Shown: positions 45,363-55,277 of the stretch, one piece after another
How positions within the stretch are numbered: the first letter of the stretch is position 1
Layout: each line of letters starts with the position of its first letter
Source: Anaeramoeba flamelloides
Lineage: Eukaryota > Metamonada > Anaeramoebidae
Direction: 5' to 3'
NCBI GenBank assembly: GCA_027625915.1
Contig: JANTQA010000020.1
Location: 1,054,001-1,118,000, forward strand
Length of the DNA: 64,000 nucleotides
Position numbers and translations under genes: made by a program
The notes under the pieces: model-generated
Told to the model about the DNA's origin: nothing
Seen by the model: the letters and a program-made list of their open reading frames with translations, nothing else
Databases searched by the model: none

Positions 45363-47696
45363 TTATAAAAATGACTGATTTATATTATCGATTTTTTGAA
45401 CGTTAGTAAATGAGTCAGTATCATTTTTGGATTTTGTTTTTAATGTTTTTAAATATCGGTAATTTTTAATAGAAATTTTTTCTTCTTTCGAAAATGCCTT
45501 TTTAAATTTTTTAGATTTGTTAAAAATTTTAAAGTTATTGCCCATTTTCCAAAGACAGAGAATTTTTAAGTCAACTAAATTCAAAAGGTTTGAGATGGTA
45601 TATAAATAGATGGTTTGCCCGATTGACATTTGGTGGATTAGAAATTTGGAAAAATAATAAACACAATATTTGACCAAATCCTTTTGTCCAAAATAATCAG
45701 CTATCAAAAGCAAATCGGAATTATATTGAACATTTTTTATGTGCACCTTGTTTGTATATAAAAATTGCAAGTAATCTTTGAGTAAATTTGGATTGAATCC
45801 CATTATTATCATAAGATTTTTTGATGCCTCTTCAAATGGGTTTCTTAACATTTTTTTAAAATATGGTGATCGAATAATTAAAATTTCTTTATTTGAAATT
45901 ATTTTTTGAAAAATATTATCCTGTCTATTATTTATAACATTCACAGTGTTATTTCTTTTCAACGCCTGTGTACCATTTTTACTTTTTTTTTTCGTTTTGA
46001 TAGTTTTAATTCTTTTGACTCTTTTTACATTTTTAACCTCGTGCCAATTCTTATTGTTTTTATTATTATTATTATTCTTATTCTTGCTATTATTCTTATT
46101 ATTTTTATTATTTTTATTATTTTTATTAATAGTATTTTTCGTATTTTTCGTATTTTGCTTATTATTCGTATTATCATTATTATTTTTGTTAATGTTGTCA
46201 TTTTTTTTTTTTTTGTAATATTTATTATCCCATAAAAAATTATTTAAATTTTTTTTCCAACAAAATAAATTAAAATTAGAAAATTTTTGTTGAATAAATT
46301 CACTTTTGAGACTTTTAATTATTTCCTTTTTTTCTCTTTTTGTTGTGTCTCTTATTAATTTGTCTATATACAAATTTTCATTTCTTTTTGGTTTTTCTAA
46401 AAGATGGTTTAACAAATTACACAGGCCTTCAATTTGAAAATTCTTTGCCAATTCATATAACCGTAAGTGATCATTCTTTTTTAAATTCTGAATGTTCTTG
46501 ATTTCTCCAGAAATGAAAAATTTTAATATTTGGAGGAAATTTTCAAACAAATAAGATTTTACTAAATAAGTTCTGTCATGGATTTTTTTTAATTTTATTT
46601 TGGATTCCAGCTTTGTGGTGTTTTCTTTATTCAAAAGCATTTGGAAAATTTTACTTTTACTTTCTAAAATAAACGGGTGGATAGCAATGGAGTGTGCAAG
46701 AATGGGATTCTTGTTCACTGTTTGTTCCCAAAAGAATATGCAATAGTAATTTAAATAATTGTCGATATGCTTTTGTTGTTTTTTGTTTTTTTTGAAACAC
46801 TGCTCTTCTTTTCCTTTTCCTTTTCCTTTTCCTTTTCCTTTTCCTTTTCCTTTTTCTTTTTCAATTTCATTTTCATTTTCAATTTCAATTTCAATTTCGT
46901 TTTCTTCTTTTTTTTCTTTTCCTTTTTCTTTTTCTGTTTTTTCATTTTTGTTTACCATTTCTTTTTGTTCTTCTTGTTTGTCTTTTTTCAGATCATTAAT
47001 ATGTTCAAGATCCATTATTGGATCAAGAATAATCAATTTATTCAATTTTTCAAAGATTTTCTTTTGAGGTTTTTTGATCTGTGGTTGTGGTAAATACTCG
47101 TAAAATTCGTTTGGTTTTGATTTCGCCATCACGTTTTTGATTTGGAATTTTGAAAATAATTTCTTCCTGATTTTCTTTTTCGGAACCATTTTTGTGAAAT
47201 AATAGCTGATCCCAAACTCGAATATTTGTGAAATATTCTCTTTTCGGAATGACGAGCATTCAAAAAAGCCAATTGAGCCTAAAGCCTTTGCCAATTCCCT
47301 TCCTTCTTTTTGGCTAATCACAATTTGCAAACCCTCGTAATCAGATCGGTTGTCGTTTTTCAAAGAGACAATTAAAAATGCAGACTTTGGGCAGATCGTC
47401 TCAATCTCGGGCAGCCACCGATACTGAATGCTTTCAAAGGACTCGCGGCTCCTTGGATCATAGCACAGATAAAATATATCTGTTCCACGATAGCTTAATG
47501 TTCTTAAGCTATCATAGTCCTCCAGCCCAGAAGAATTCCAAACATACAAATCGAATTTGTTGTTTTTGTAATGCTTTTTGATTATTCTGTTATTGACGAT
47601 TGTGGGGATATAAAAAAATGGTAACTCCCCATTCAAATACGTCAAGATTAAACACCGTGTCCCTACTCCTTGATCACCTAGAACATGGATTTTCAT
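45363..47696 (-). CDS. RhoBTB-like protein with a degenerate GTPase domain
   Basis: A single exon of 777 residues. Residues 1-168 align with Rho GTPases: P-loop GDQGVGTRC (7-15), effector region PTIVNN, WNSSGLEDYDSLRTLSYRGTD (WDTAGQEDYD..RPLSYP..D in Rac), SLKND and ECSS. The P-loop Lys-Thr reads Thr-Arg, DTAG reads NSSG and the catalytic Gln reads Leu, so nucleotide hydrolysis is unlikely. A Lys/Glu linker has a KGKGKG repeat. About 310-450 is a first BTB domain (YLVKSYLFENFLQILKFFIS, LYELAKNFQIEGL), split by charged inserts. About 630-710 is a second (IIRSPYFKKMLRNPFEE, LKDYLQFLYTNKVHI, LLLIADYFGQKDLVKYC), after an Asn/Lys run. RhoBTB proteins act as cullin-3 substrate adaptors. The minus-strand ATG at 47696 begins right at the Rho fold. 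Confidence 0.88.
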   Translation of the reverse strand: MKIHVLGDQGVGTRCLILTYLNGELPFFYIPTIVNNRIIKKHYKNNKFDLYVWNSSGLEDYDSLRTLSYRGTDIFYLCYDPRSRESFESIQYRWLPEIETICPKSAFLIVSLKNDNRSDYEGLQIVISQKEGRELAKALGSIGFFECSSFRKENISQIFEFGISYYFTKMVPKKKIRKKLFSKFQIKNVMAKSKPNEFYEYLPQPQIKKPQKKIFEKLNKLIILDPIMDLEHINDLKKDKQEEQKEMVNKNEKTEKEKGKEKKEENEIEIEIENENEIEKEKGKGKGKGKGKGKGKEEQCFKKNKKQQKHIDNYLNYYCIFFWEQTVNKNPILAHSIAIHPFILESKSKIFQMLLNKENTTKLESKIKLKKIHDRTYLVKSYLFENFLQILKFFISGEIKNIQNLKKNDHLRLYELAKNFQIEGLCNLLNHLLEKPKRNENLYIDKLIRDTTKREKKEIIKSLKSEFIQQKFSNFNLFCWKKNLNNFLWDNKYYKKKKNDNINKNNNDNTNNKQNTKNTKNTINKNNKNNKNNKNNSKNKNNNNNKNNKNWHEVKNVKRVKRIKTIKTKKKSKNGTQALKRNNTVNVINNRQDNIFQKIISNKEILIIRSPYFKKMLRNPFEEASKNLMIIMGFNPNLLKDYLQFLYTNKVHIKNVQYNSDLLLIADYFGQKDLVKYCVYYFSKFLIHQMSIGQTIYLYTISNLLNLVDLKILCLWKMGNNFKIFNKSKKFKKAFSKEEKISIKNYRYLKTLKTKSKNDTDSFTNVQKIDNINQSFL

Positions 47697-47714
47697 CAGT
47701 TCCGTGCTTGGGGT

Positions 47715-47984
47715 TTATTTATTATTTCGATCTTGGTGTGGGTTATTGTTTTGTACAAAAAATGTGTTTGTGGTCTTTAGTTTTTGTTTTTTTGAAAATA
47801 AAATAGAAAAAATGAATTGAGATCGAATATTTTCATCAAAACCAAAACATAAAACTGAGGGTTCTATTGAATTATTCCAGTGTGAACTTTCGAGTTGAAA
47901 AATTGAAAATGATTTAGTTCTTTTGATTGACAATTTAAATTTTTGTTTTATAAGTTTATCTTTTTTCTTTGTTAATTCCTCCAA
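47715..47984 (-). CDS. Open frame upstream of RhoBTB, unrecognised
   Basis: An 89-codon open frame without an ATG at its start (it opens at TTG) reads EELTKKKDKLIKQKFKLSIK then SIFQLESSHWNNSIEPSVLC and stops 16 bp before the RhoBTB ATG. It may be the last exon of another gene or part of the 5' leader. It is richer in G/C than the flanks. Confidence 0.3.
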   Translation of the reverse strand: MEELTKKKDKLIKQKFKLSIKRTKSFSIFQLESSHWNNSIEPSVLCFGFDENIRSQFIFSILFSKKQKLKTTNTFFVQNNNPHQDRNNK

Positions 47985-49369
47985 GGTTTTGATTAAAAGG
48001 TTAAGTCTTGTTATTTAAATACAAAAGAAAAATAAACCATCCTTTTGGAATAAAATTTTGTTTTTTTTGTTTCATAAGGTAAGGTCTGTTTGAAAAAATC
48101 ATATGCTTTAAAACGTTGTTCCCAACTAAAGTCCAACAACCAAAATTTTGAATACCTTCTTGTTCCAATAGCGTTTGGAAATTATTTTTTGCTTGATAAT
48201 TATAATTTTTTATCTTAAAAAATGATCACTTTTTTGTTTAACATGTTCAAATTTGTGAAACAACAAAATTTCTTTTAATAATGTGAAAGCAATTAAAGAA
48301 AATCTACTCTTTTTTCATTAAAAACAGGGAAATTTATCTGTTATTATTCAAGTTCTTATTTATCTAATTTTCCTTATTCGACACAAAGTTCTCAAATTAA
48401 AAGAAAGGAGATCAAAAAAAAAAAAAAAAGGTATCTCAGAAAAATGCTTTTATTTTTTTTCTTTGTTTCAATGATATTAACAATGAGAAATTATTATGGT
48501 TGCTCAGTTGTTCAGAAAGTAATTTTTTGAAGCAATTTTCAAAATGGGGAATTAAATCTAATAATTATTTATGTTTACTATCAAACAAAAACCCTAAAAA
48601 TTTCAAAAATACACCCGAAATTCCATTTTTTGATCAATTGGAAACAGTAATTTAAAATTCAAAAATATATTCCAATTTTCCAGATAAATGATAAATTAGA
48701 GATTAACCATCAACTGTTTTAATTGGGATATTAATTAATTATGTTCTCAATCTATCAATTTTTATCCTTTTGAAAAGTAGAAAATAAAAAAATCACAAAT
48801 CTACAAAAATAACTTAGAAATGGAAAGAAATAAAAAATTTACTTTATTATGATTATTCCTAGATAAATGATAAATTGATTCAAAAATAGTTCTTGTGATG
48901 ACTTCATTTTTTTTAACATTTATAAAATTAGAGTTTTATTTTTTTTTGATCTTTCATTTTAATAATTGCTTTCAAAATTTTATATTTCAATTGGGAAACT
49001 TTGAAAATATTTATTTTCAAAATAATCTCCATTTCAAAATCATTGGCCATTTAAAAATCAAATTTTGAAGAAAAGTATTTTTATAAATTGAAGTTATCTA
49101 TTACTGTTATTTACTAATTAATGACTGAAAATTTTTATTTCAAGTTTCTCAAATATTTTTCAAATTATTTATTGTAAAAACCGAAACATCTTCATAAACC
49201 CAATAAGATATGATATTTTGAGTAATTCTATAAAAGATTCCTAATTGGACTTTGAGTTAAAATTATCATGATTTTAACTTAATTTTAATCATATAATAAA
49301 AAAATTATGAATTTAATATTTAGTTCTATACGCAAGAAATACTGGTAATTCCAAAATTGTAAGATCAAT
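47985..49369. other. AT-rich interval, nothing seen
   Basis: No coding block, RNA gene or defined repeat end. Confidence 0.5.
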
Positions 49370-49640
49370 ATTTTAATTCAGCTTTCCAATAAAGGCTTTT
49401 TTCTGTTAATTGTAAAACTAAAAGATCATATTTTATTTCACTTTCCAAAAAAAATCACCAACCAAAGAATTAAAATAAAATCATCAAAGTTCCTAATTCT
49501 GAAATGTGAATTCAATAATTTAAGCTTCTATAAAGATTATTAACAATTTGAAATGCTAACTTGATTTATAATTCAGTTTTTTTTTTGGAAAGACAAATGA
49601 AAATTTTGTTTGTTTTATTTTGAAACATATAATATTTATA
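49370..49640. repeat. Repeat family F copy (foldback, diverged)
   Basis: ATTCAGCTTTCCAATAAAGG near 49378 and GGAAAGACAAATGAAAATTT near 49588 are inverted relatives of the arms seen at 59333-59915 and 62725-62915. CATCAAAGTTCCTAATTCTG lies between. Confidence 0.5.
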
Positions 49641-50076
49641 TTTCATCTAAAAATAACTTTTAAAAAAAATAAAAAATAAAATTGGGACCTTTAATATGAA
49701 ATTTAATTTAGTTTTCTTTAATTTGCTATCAATTCAAAATAACCTAACACTGTTACCGATCACCTTTCTCAAATTGATATTTCAAATAAATAATTTAAAT
49801 TGACAAAAATGATTCTTGTTTTAAAATTTAATTTCAATAAAAGATTTTAGTTTATAATCTTTTTTTCAAAAAATTTTAAAGATTTTTAATTGTTTAGATT
49901 TCTACATTTACAAAAGATTAAAATTGATAGATTTAGAACATCTAAATAATACAAAAATTCAAACGATTGGTGGTTGGTTGGTCATTTATATTTTTTATTT
50001 TTGAATAATTAGAATATATTATCAATTTTTTACTCATCTTTTTCAATTATTCAGAGTATACATAATGAATTATTAC

Positions 50077-50273
50077 TACATTCCGTTCCATTTTTAAGAC
50101 TCAAAATTTCAAGAAACCATTCCACAAAAAAAATCTCAAATTAAGATATTAAATTCAAATTCTAGTTAAATAATTTGTCAAAAAAAAATACCAAAAAATG
50201 TGATTTTATTTAAAGTTTTTCTGTGCCTTAAATTTTGTTGTAAGTTTGTGTCTTAAAAGTGGAACTGAGTGTA
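50077..50273. mobile_element. Foldback MITE (TACAGTCAGTT family), copy 4
   Basis: TACATTCCGTTCCATTTTTA to AAGTGGAACTGAGTGTA. The most diverged of the four copies, still palindromic. Confidence 0.75.
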
Positions 50274-50297
50274 ATAATAAAAAATCGATTAATTCTA

Positions 50298-51000
50298 AAC
50301 TAAAATTCAAAATTTTCCACACAGTTAAAAATGGTCAAGCAATTAGAATAATTCAATTTCATTCAAATTGGAAAGAATTTTGATTTTTGAAAAAAATGAA
50401 AAATCATTTTATCATCTTTTAGTTTTTTTTTGTTGTAATTTTCTTTTTTGAATTATGTAACTTCATCGGTTCAAAAATTGTTTAAACAACTGATATTGTG
50501 TTAAACTTGAGTTCTTCAAAATAGGAGAACTCAAATAAAATTATTTAAGGGCATCGATTCTTTGACTGATCCTATATATTCATAACAGAATTTCAACAAA
50601 TTTTTTCAATACACATCGATAAAAATAAGGCGTAATCAACGATATAATCCATTTTTCAAAATATTGCCCCTGTGATCTTTTCTTCATATTTTGATTGAAT
50701 TTCTATTAAGTGCCCAAATTATATATCCACACTAAAACATATTAGGAAATTAAACTACTTGATATTTTGAATAATAATGAAATTATTTCAAGAATTTGTT
50801 TAAATTTTCCTCAAAATATTTCGTAAATTCTTAATTTTTTTTTGTTTTTAAATAATATAAAAATAAAATTAACCCTTTTTTTCGATTCTAATTTTATATA
50901 TATGATCCTTCAATTTTGAATTTATTTTTTAATGGTAGTATACATAGAGGCCAATAATAGATTTTCGTATCGTTTATTCCCCATTTATTAGATTATAGAA
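50298..51000 (-). repeat. Truncated MITE family 1 copy with duplicated flank
   Basis: AACTAAAATTCAAAATTTTC with TA at 50296 marks one end. The MITE match stops near 50620. 50640-51000 then parallels 42850-43240. Confidence 0.55.
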
Positions 51001-51328
51001 TGAACTGGTTTTTTAGAAAAAATTAACAAGGATTATATTTGAAATATGGGTTTAAAATCAAGTATAAATTAATTTGTAAACTCATTTTTTATTATCCAAA
51101 CAGAATTTGTTCATGAATATATCCCCAAATGGTTTAAAACACAAAACAAATATTTAAACTGCCCAAGAAATTGAAAGCATTTCTAATTGATTTTGACAAT
51201 TTTGAATTTATGAATTTATGAATTTGGCTATATCTTCTCATCGCTTTTATTTAAAAAAAGTATTTATAGAAAAAAATGACAATAATTATTCTAAGAGATT
51301 TAATAAAGGCATCTCAAAAATAAATCAC

Positions 51329-51712
51329 TAGGTGTGGAATATATACCCCAAAACTATGAATAAAATCTGGTCCTTGTCTCTTGATATAAGAAGAAGAATA
51401 TAATTTTGAAATTATATGAATTTGAATTTTTTTCAGATAAAATTTGTAATTATAAATTGTTTGGAAAAACCACAAACCCAACTAGTAATGATAAGAATTG
51501 ATTTTTCCAAGATTTTTATTGGAGACCTGACAATACTTGACTTACAAAAAGAATGAATTAATTGAGGGAAAAACAACCATCATTCAAGTTGAAATTTGAT
51601 CTAGATAAATTTCCAATTCTTAAAAATTCGAAATTATATTCTTCTTCTTATATCAAGAGACAAAGACTCGAATTCATTTATAGTTTTGGTGTATAGATTC
51701 CATCATAGTGAC
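51329..51712. mobile_element. Palindromic element with CACTA ends
   Basis: Arms of about 82 bp: left CACTAGGTGTGGAATATATA ... TCTTGATATAAGAAGAAGAA, right TTCTTCTTCTTATATCAAGA ... CACCATC-type end reading CATCATAGTG. The ends resemble CACTA-superfamily termini, but no 3 bp target duplication is evident. The 220 bp loop has no ORF. Only one copy in the window. Confidence 0.65.
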
Positions 51713-51733
51713 TTTATTTTTGATAGTCTTTAA

Positions 51734-52493
51734 GGAATTAGCCCCTATCAAGGAGAAGACTAGGATCAAAGTATGTAATTATTGGGTTTAACCACATTAG
51801 TGAAACATTGTTTAAATGTATCTAAAAAGTAATAATAATCGATTTGTCAATTAGTAATATTTGTTGATCTCATCTATTAGAAATGATCTAGGTATTAGTA
51901 AAAAACCCAACAATTTCAGAATAAAATCTGCATTTTGAAATAAATTTAAAGGTTGAATTATCAATATACAGACTACAAAGTCACAAAATATCTTTCTTAA
52001 ATTTGTGGCAAAATGTAGATTAGTTATAGTTGCTAAAAAATTCGTTTTTTTTTCAAAAATTTAATAATTAACAAATAAATTTTTATGACAAATTATTTCT
52101 CAAATCATGGAAATATATTGGTGATACAAGTAGCATTATCAAAAGTAAACAAAACAATCAGTCTTTATGCTTTTATGTTGATGATTATTGAGTTAATCTT
52201 TGAAATTCAAAAATAAAAAAATTTACTTTTGGAAATTCTAAATCTAAATTATTAAATACCAGGAATACTGTGTTTTGGGTTTCTATTTTTAGATTTGGTA
52301 AAGGAATCTAAAAAAAAAATTTTCAAAAAGAACTTTTTTAATAGTGATCCTTAGTAAAAAATGTAAAAATTTATTGTGGAATAATATTTAAAATAGATTT
52401 TTTAAAACTATTTGAGCCATGGTGAACTGATATCATTTACAACCAATTACAACATACTTTGATTATAGAGAAATCTATGGTGACACTAATCCC
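51734..52493. mobile_element. TTAA-flanked MITE family, copy 3 (best ends)
   Basis: TTAA at 51730-51733 and 52494-52497 flank inverted ends GGAATTAGCCCC and CACTAATCCC. Inner arms ATCAAAGTATGTAATTATTG and CAATTACAACATACTTTGAT continue the inverted repeat over about 55 bp. Length is about 760 bp with no ORF. TTAA targets suggest a piggyBac-type enzyme, but the end sequence is not a standard piggyBac CCC start. Confidence 0.7.
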
Positions 52494-52497
52494 TTAA

Positions 52498-53341
52498 ATT
52501 TCTAAAAGATTAATCTTTTAACTCAGACATTTTTAAATTTGTTTCGTTTTTGAAGACAACAACAAAACTCTCAAAAGAGTATCGTTTTCAAAGAAATCAA
52601 AATCGGAAATTGAACACCAAAAAGAGGTTTTCTTTAAAAGTTGCACAAAAATTCTTACAGGTAATCTTTGGTTTCAAAAACATTTTTGAAAAGTTTAGAT
52701 AGTTGTTTTTTAGGTTAGTCCAATAAAGTTACAAATTCCCAAAAATGAACAGGATTGAGGAAATTCCTTTTTGTTTTTTAGGTTCATAAGCAAGAAGTCT
52801 TTTTTTCAAGATTTATAATCTGTTAAAATAATTTTCAACAAAACACAACCCAAATTCGTTGACTGAGTATTTTAATCGAAATAAAAAGAGGAATACAGAA
52901 AAATTTTTACTTCAAATTTTTACGTTTAAAAAAAATTTTAAGTTGAAGAAGAAGTATTTCTTGGATTTTGTCTGGACTGATTTCCTTTTAAAGCAACAAA
53001 AAATCTTTTGAGAAAAGAGAATAAAAATGGAAAAAATATAAACACGTTTCTCCTCCTCCGTTTCCTCTTATTCGTTTCGAAACAAAAAACTAAGATCTTT
53101 TCAACAGAATTATTAATTTTTTTCAAAAAATATAAATTTAATAATGTCTCAAAAGAGTACACAGCACTACCAACTCAAAAAAAATCCCTTTTTGAAATTA
53201 TTGTTGAAATTTTTGTAAACTGTTCTGAAAATCATATAAATACAAATAATCATTTTCAAATAAACATTATTTTATTTTTATCTAATTTTCTAATTCCTTT
53301 TTAATTTTTTTTAAAATTTTTTTTTTTTTTTTTAATTTAAC
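52498..53341. other. Interval upstream of the HIRIP3-like gene
   Basis: A minus-strand stretch at about 53165-52960 (peptide SFETLLNLYFLKKINNSVEK then NKRKRRRRN, followed by a possible 47 bp intron) is open and could be a small gene running away from 53342. I do not recognise it. The 40 bp before the ATG at 53342 are nearly pure T/A. Confidence 0.35.
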
Positions 53342-54892
53342 ATGAGCAAAAAAGATTCAACTGAAGAACTCATCATCAAAATATTAGGTACTTTCAGTGA
53401 AGAAGATTTCAAGCATTTCAAAGCAAAGAAGGTGCAAAAAAAATTGATTGAAGAAAAGGTAAACAAAAGAACTGCAAAGGCAAAAAAGACAAAAAAGCTA
53501 ATCAAAAAGATCTATAAAGAACAATTTAAAAAAAAGAAAGAAGACAAAAAAGTAACAAAAGACGAAGAGAAAGAAGAAGTCAAAACCAAAAAGGAAGAAG
53601 AGAAAGAAGACAAAAAAGTAACAAAAGACGACGAGAAAGAAGAAGTCAAAACCAAAGAGGAGGAAGAAGAAGAAAAAGAAGAGGAAAAACAGAACAAAAA
53701 AGACGAAGAGAAAGAAGAAGACAAAACGAATGAAGAAAAAGAAGAGGACAAAGAAGAAGACAAAAAAGAGGAGGAAAAAGAGGAGGAAAAAGAAGAAAAA
53801 CAAGACGAAGAGAAAGAAGTAGACAAAGATAAAAAAAAAAAAGAAGAAAAAGATTCAGAAGAAGATAAAAAGGAAGAAAAAGAGGAAGAAGAAGAAGAAA
53901 AAGATTCTCCACGCAAACGTAAAGAACCTGAACCACCTGTGAATGAAAAATATGAAAAACGACTTGGGAAATTAAAAAAATTTTTTCGAATGATCGGGTG
54001 GAAAGATCAAATCCGCGAGATAAGGGACTTAAAAACCAAAAAGGCAATTAAAAAACTCAATAAGATGCTGAAGAAAGAAAAGATTGATCATAAGAAATTG
54101 ACAAAAAAGGCAGCGCAAGCAGTGATCGAAAGACTTACTGAAAAAAAAATAGGCTCTCGTGATCAAACAAAGCCTGTCAAAACCAGACTGAGGAATCGAA
54201 AAAGTATAAATCTGACAATTTTAAATATTGATAAATTTTCAAGTGGTTCTGAGTCAACACAAGAATCCGAAAATGACGAAGATAACGAAAAATCGGAGAA
54301 GAAGAAGACTAAGAAGAAAAAAAAATCTTCAAGTGGTTCTGAAAGCTCAGATCATGAGTTCGTTTTTAACTCTGAGCAAAGCGACGACGACTATGAATCT
54401 GAAGAAGAAGAAGATGATGAAAAAGAAGAAGAAAAAGAAGAAGAAAAAGAAGAAGAAAAAGAAGATATGGAAATTATAAATGTTGAAGACAAAAAAGATG
54501 AGAAAGAAGAAAAAGAAGAAGACACAATTAAAGAAGAAAAAACGGATAAAGAAGAAGAGGAGGAATCTAAAGAAGAAGAGAAAAAAGAGGCTGAAAAGGA
54601 AAACAAAGAAGAAATAGCAGAAGAGGGGAAAGAGGAAAAAGAAGAAGAAAACAAAGAAGACACAATTAAAGAAGAAAAAGCGGAAAATGAAGAAGAAGAA
54701 GATACCATCAAGAAGGGAGAGGGAAAAGAGGCTGAAAAGGAAAACAAAGAAGACATAGCCGAAGAGGGGAAAGAAAAAAAAGAAGAAGAAATTAAAGAAG
54801 ACACAATTAAAGAGGAAAAAGAAGAAAAGAAAGACAGCGTAAAAGAAAAAAAAGAAGAGCAACAACAAAAAAAAAAATCAAGGGTCAATTAA
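53342..54892 (+). CDS. Acidic nuclear protein with DEK-C-like and HIRIP3-like regions
   Basis: A single exon of 516 residues. Residues 6-60 (STEELIIKILGTFSEEDF then KHFKAKKVQKKLIEEKV) resemble a DEK C-terminal (DEK_C) winged-helix domain. Residues about 200-280 (EKRLGKLKKFFRMIGWKDQI, KAIKKLNKMLKKEKIDHKKL) resemble the segment before the histone-binding motif of HIRIP3 (RLKRYIRACG..LRAELEALGMKG). The rest is Lys/Glu repeats (KEEEKEEKKDE-type) and acidic Ser-rich runs (SSSGSESSDHE). HIRIP3 chaperones H2A-H2B, so a chromatin role is likely; the CHZ motif itself is not clear. A plain DEK_C protein is the alternative. The charged repeats make automatic homology unreliable. Confidence 0.6.
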   Translation: MSKKDSTEELIIKILGTFSEEDFKHFKAKKVQKKLIEEKVNKRTAKAKKTKKLIKKIYKEQFKKKKEDKKVTKDEEKEEVKTKKEEEKEDKKVTKDDEKEEVKTKEEEEEEKEEEKQNKKDEEKEEDKTNEEKEEDKEEDKKEEEKEEEKEEKQDEEKEVDKDKKKKEEKDSEEDKKEEKEEEEEEKDSPRKRKEPEPPVNEKYEKRLGKLKKFFRMIGWKDQIREIRDLKTKKAIKKLNKMLKKEKIDHKKLTKKAAQAVIERLTEKKIGSRDQTKPVKTRLRNRKSINLTILNIDKFSSGSESTQESENDEDNEKSEKKKTKKKKKSSSGSESSDHEFVFNSEQSDDDYESEEEEDDEKEEEKEEEKEEEKEDMEIINVEDKKDEKEEKEEDTIKEEKTDKEEEEESKEEEKKEAEKENKEEIAEEGKEEKEEENKEDTIKEEKAENEEEEDTIKKGEGKEAEKENKEDIAEEGKEKKEEEIKEDTIKEEKEEKKDSVKEKKEEQQQKKKSRVN

Positions 54893-55277
54893 AACTATCA
54901 AAACTTGAAAAATTGGTTAAATTAGAAGATTAACCCAATTTTTTTGTTTTTTATTTTACTAATTTCAAAATCTAATATTTTTGATTTACCTCTATTTTCT
55001 TATCTTTCTGACTATTTTACAAATAATTTTTCAACCCATTTAAATTGAAAAATTTTTCCAATTCATTTTCAAATAAAATTAACAAAACTTTTTCATTTTT
55101 TTAATCTTTGGGCCATTTCTTTTCTTTTAGTACCCTAATAAATTAATTCAAAAAGCACATTAAAAAAGGAATTTTACAATTAAAACTTTATTATTTAATA
55201 TGTAATAATAATAATATACAATTCAAAGCGGGATTTATTAAATAAAAAGAAACGTTGAAGAATAAGGTGAAGAGGAA
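54893..55277. other. Convergent intergenic spacer
   Basis: Separates the 3' ends of the HIRIP3-like and ANTH genes. AT-rich, with AATAAA-like motifs on both strands that could serve 3'-end formation. Nothing else seen. Confidence 0.5.

Noticed and set aside
45906-47093. Phe/Ile-rich plus-strand ORFs
   Set aside because: Antisense shadows of the Lys/Asn-rich RhoBTB coding sequence.
53498-54888. Ser- or Phe-rich minus-strand ORFs opposite the HIRIP3-like gene
   Set aside because: Antisense of Lys/Glu repeats, with no independent features.
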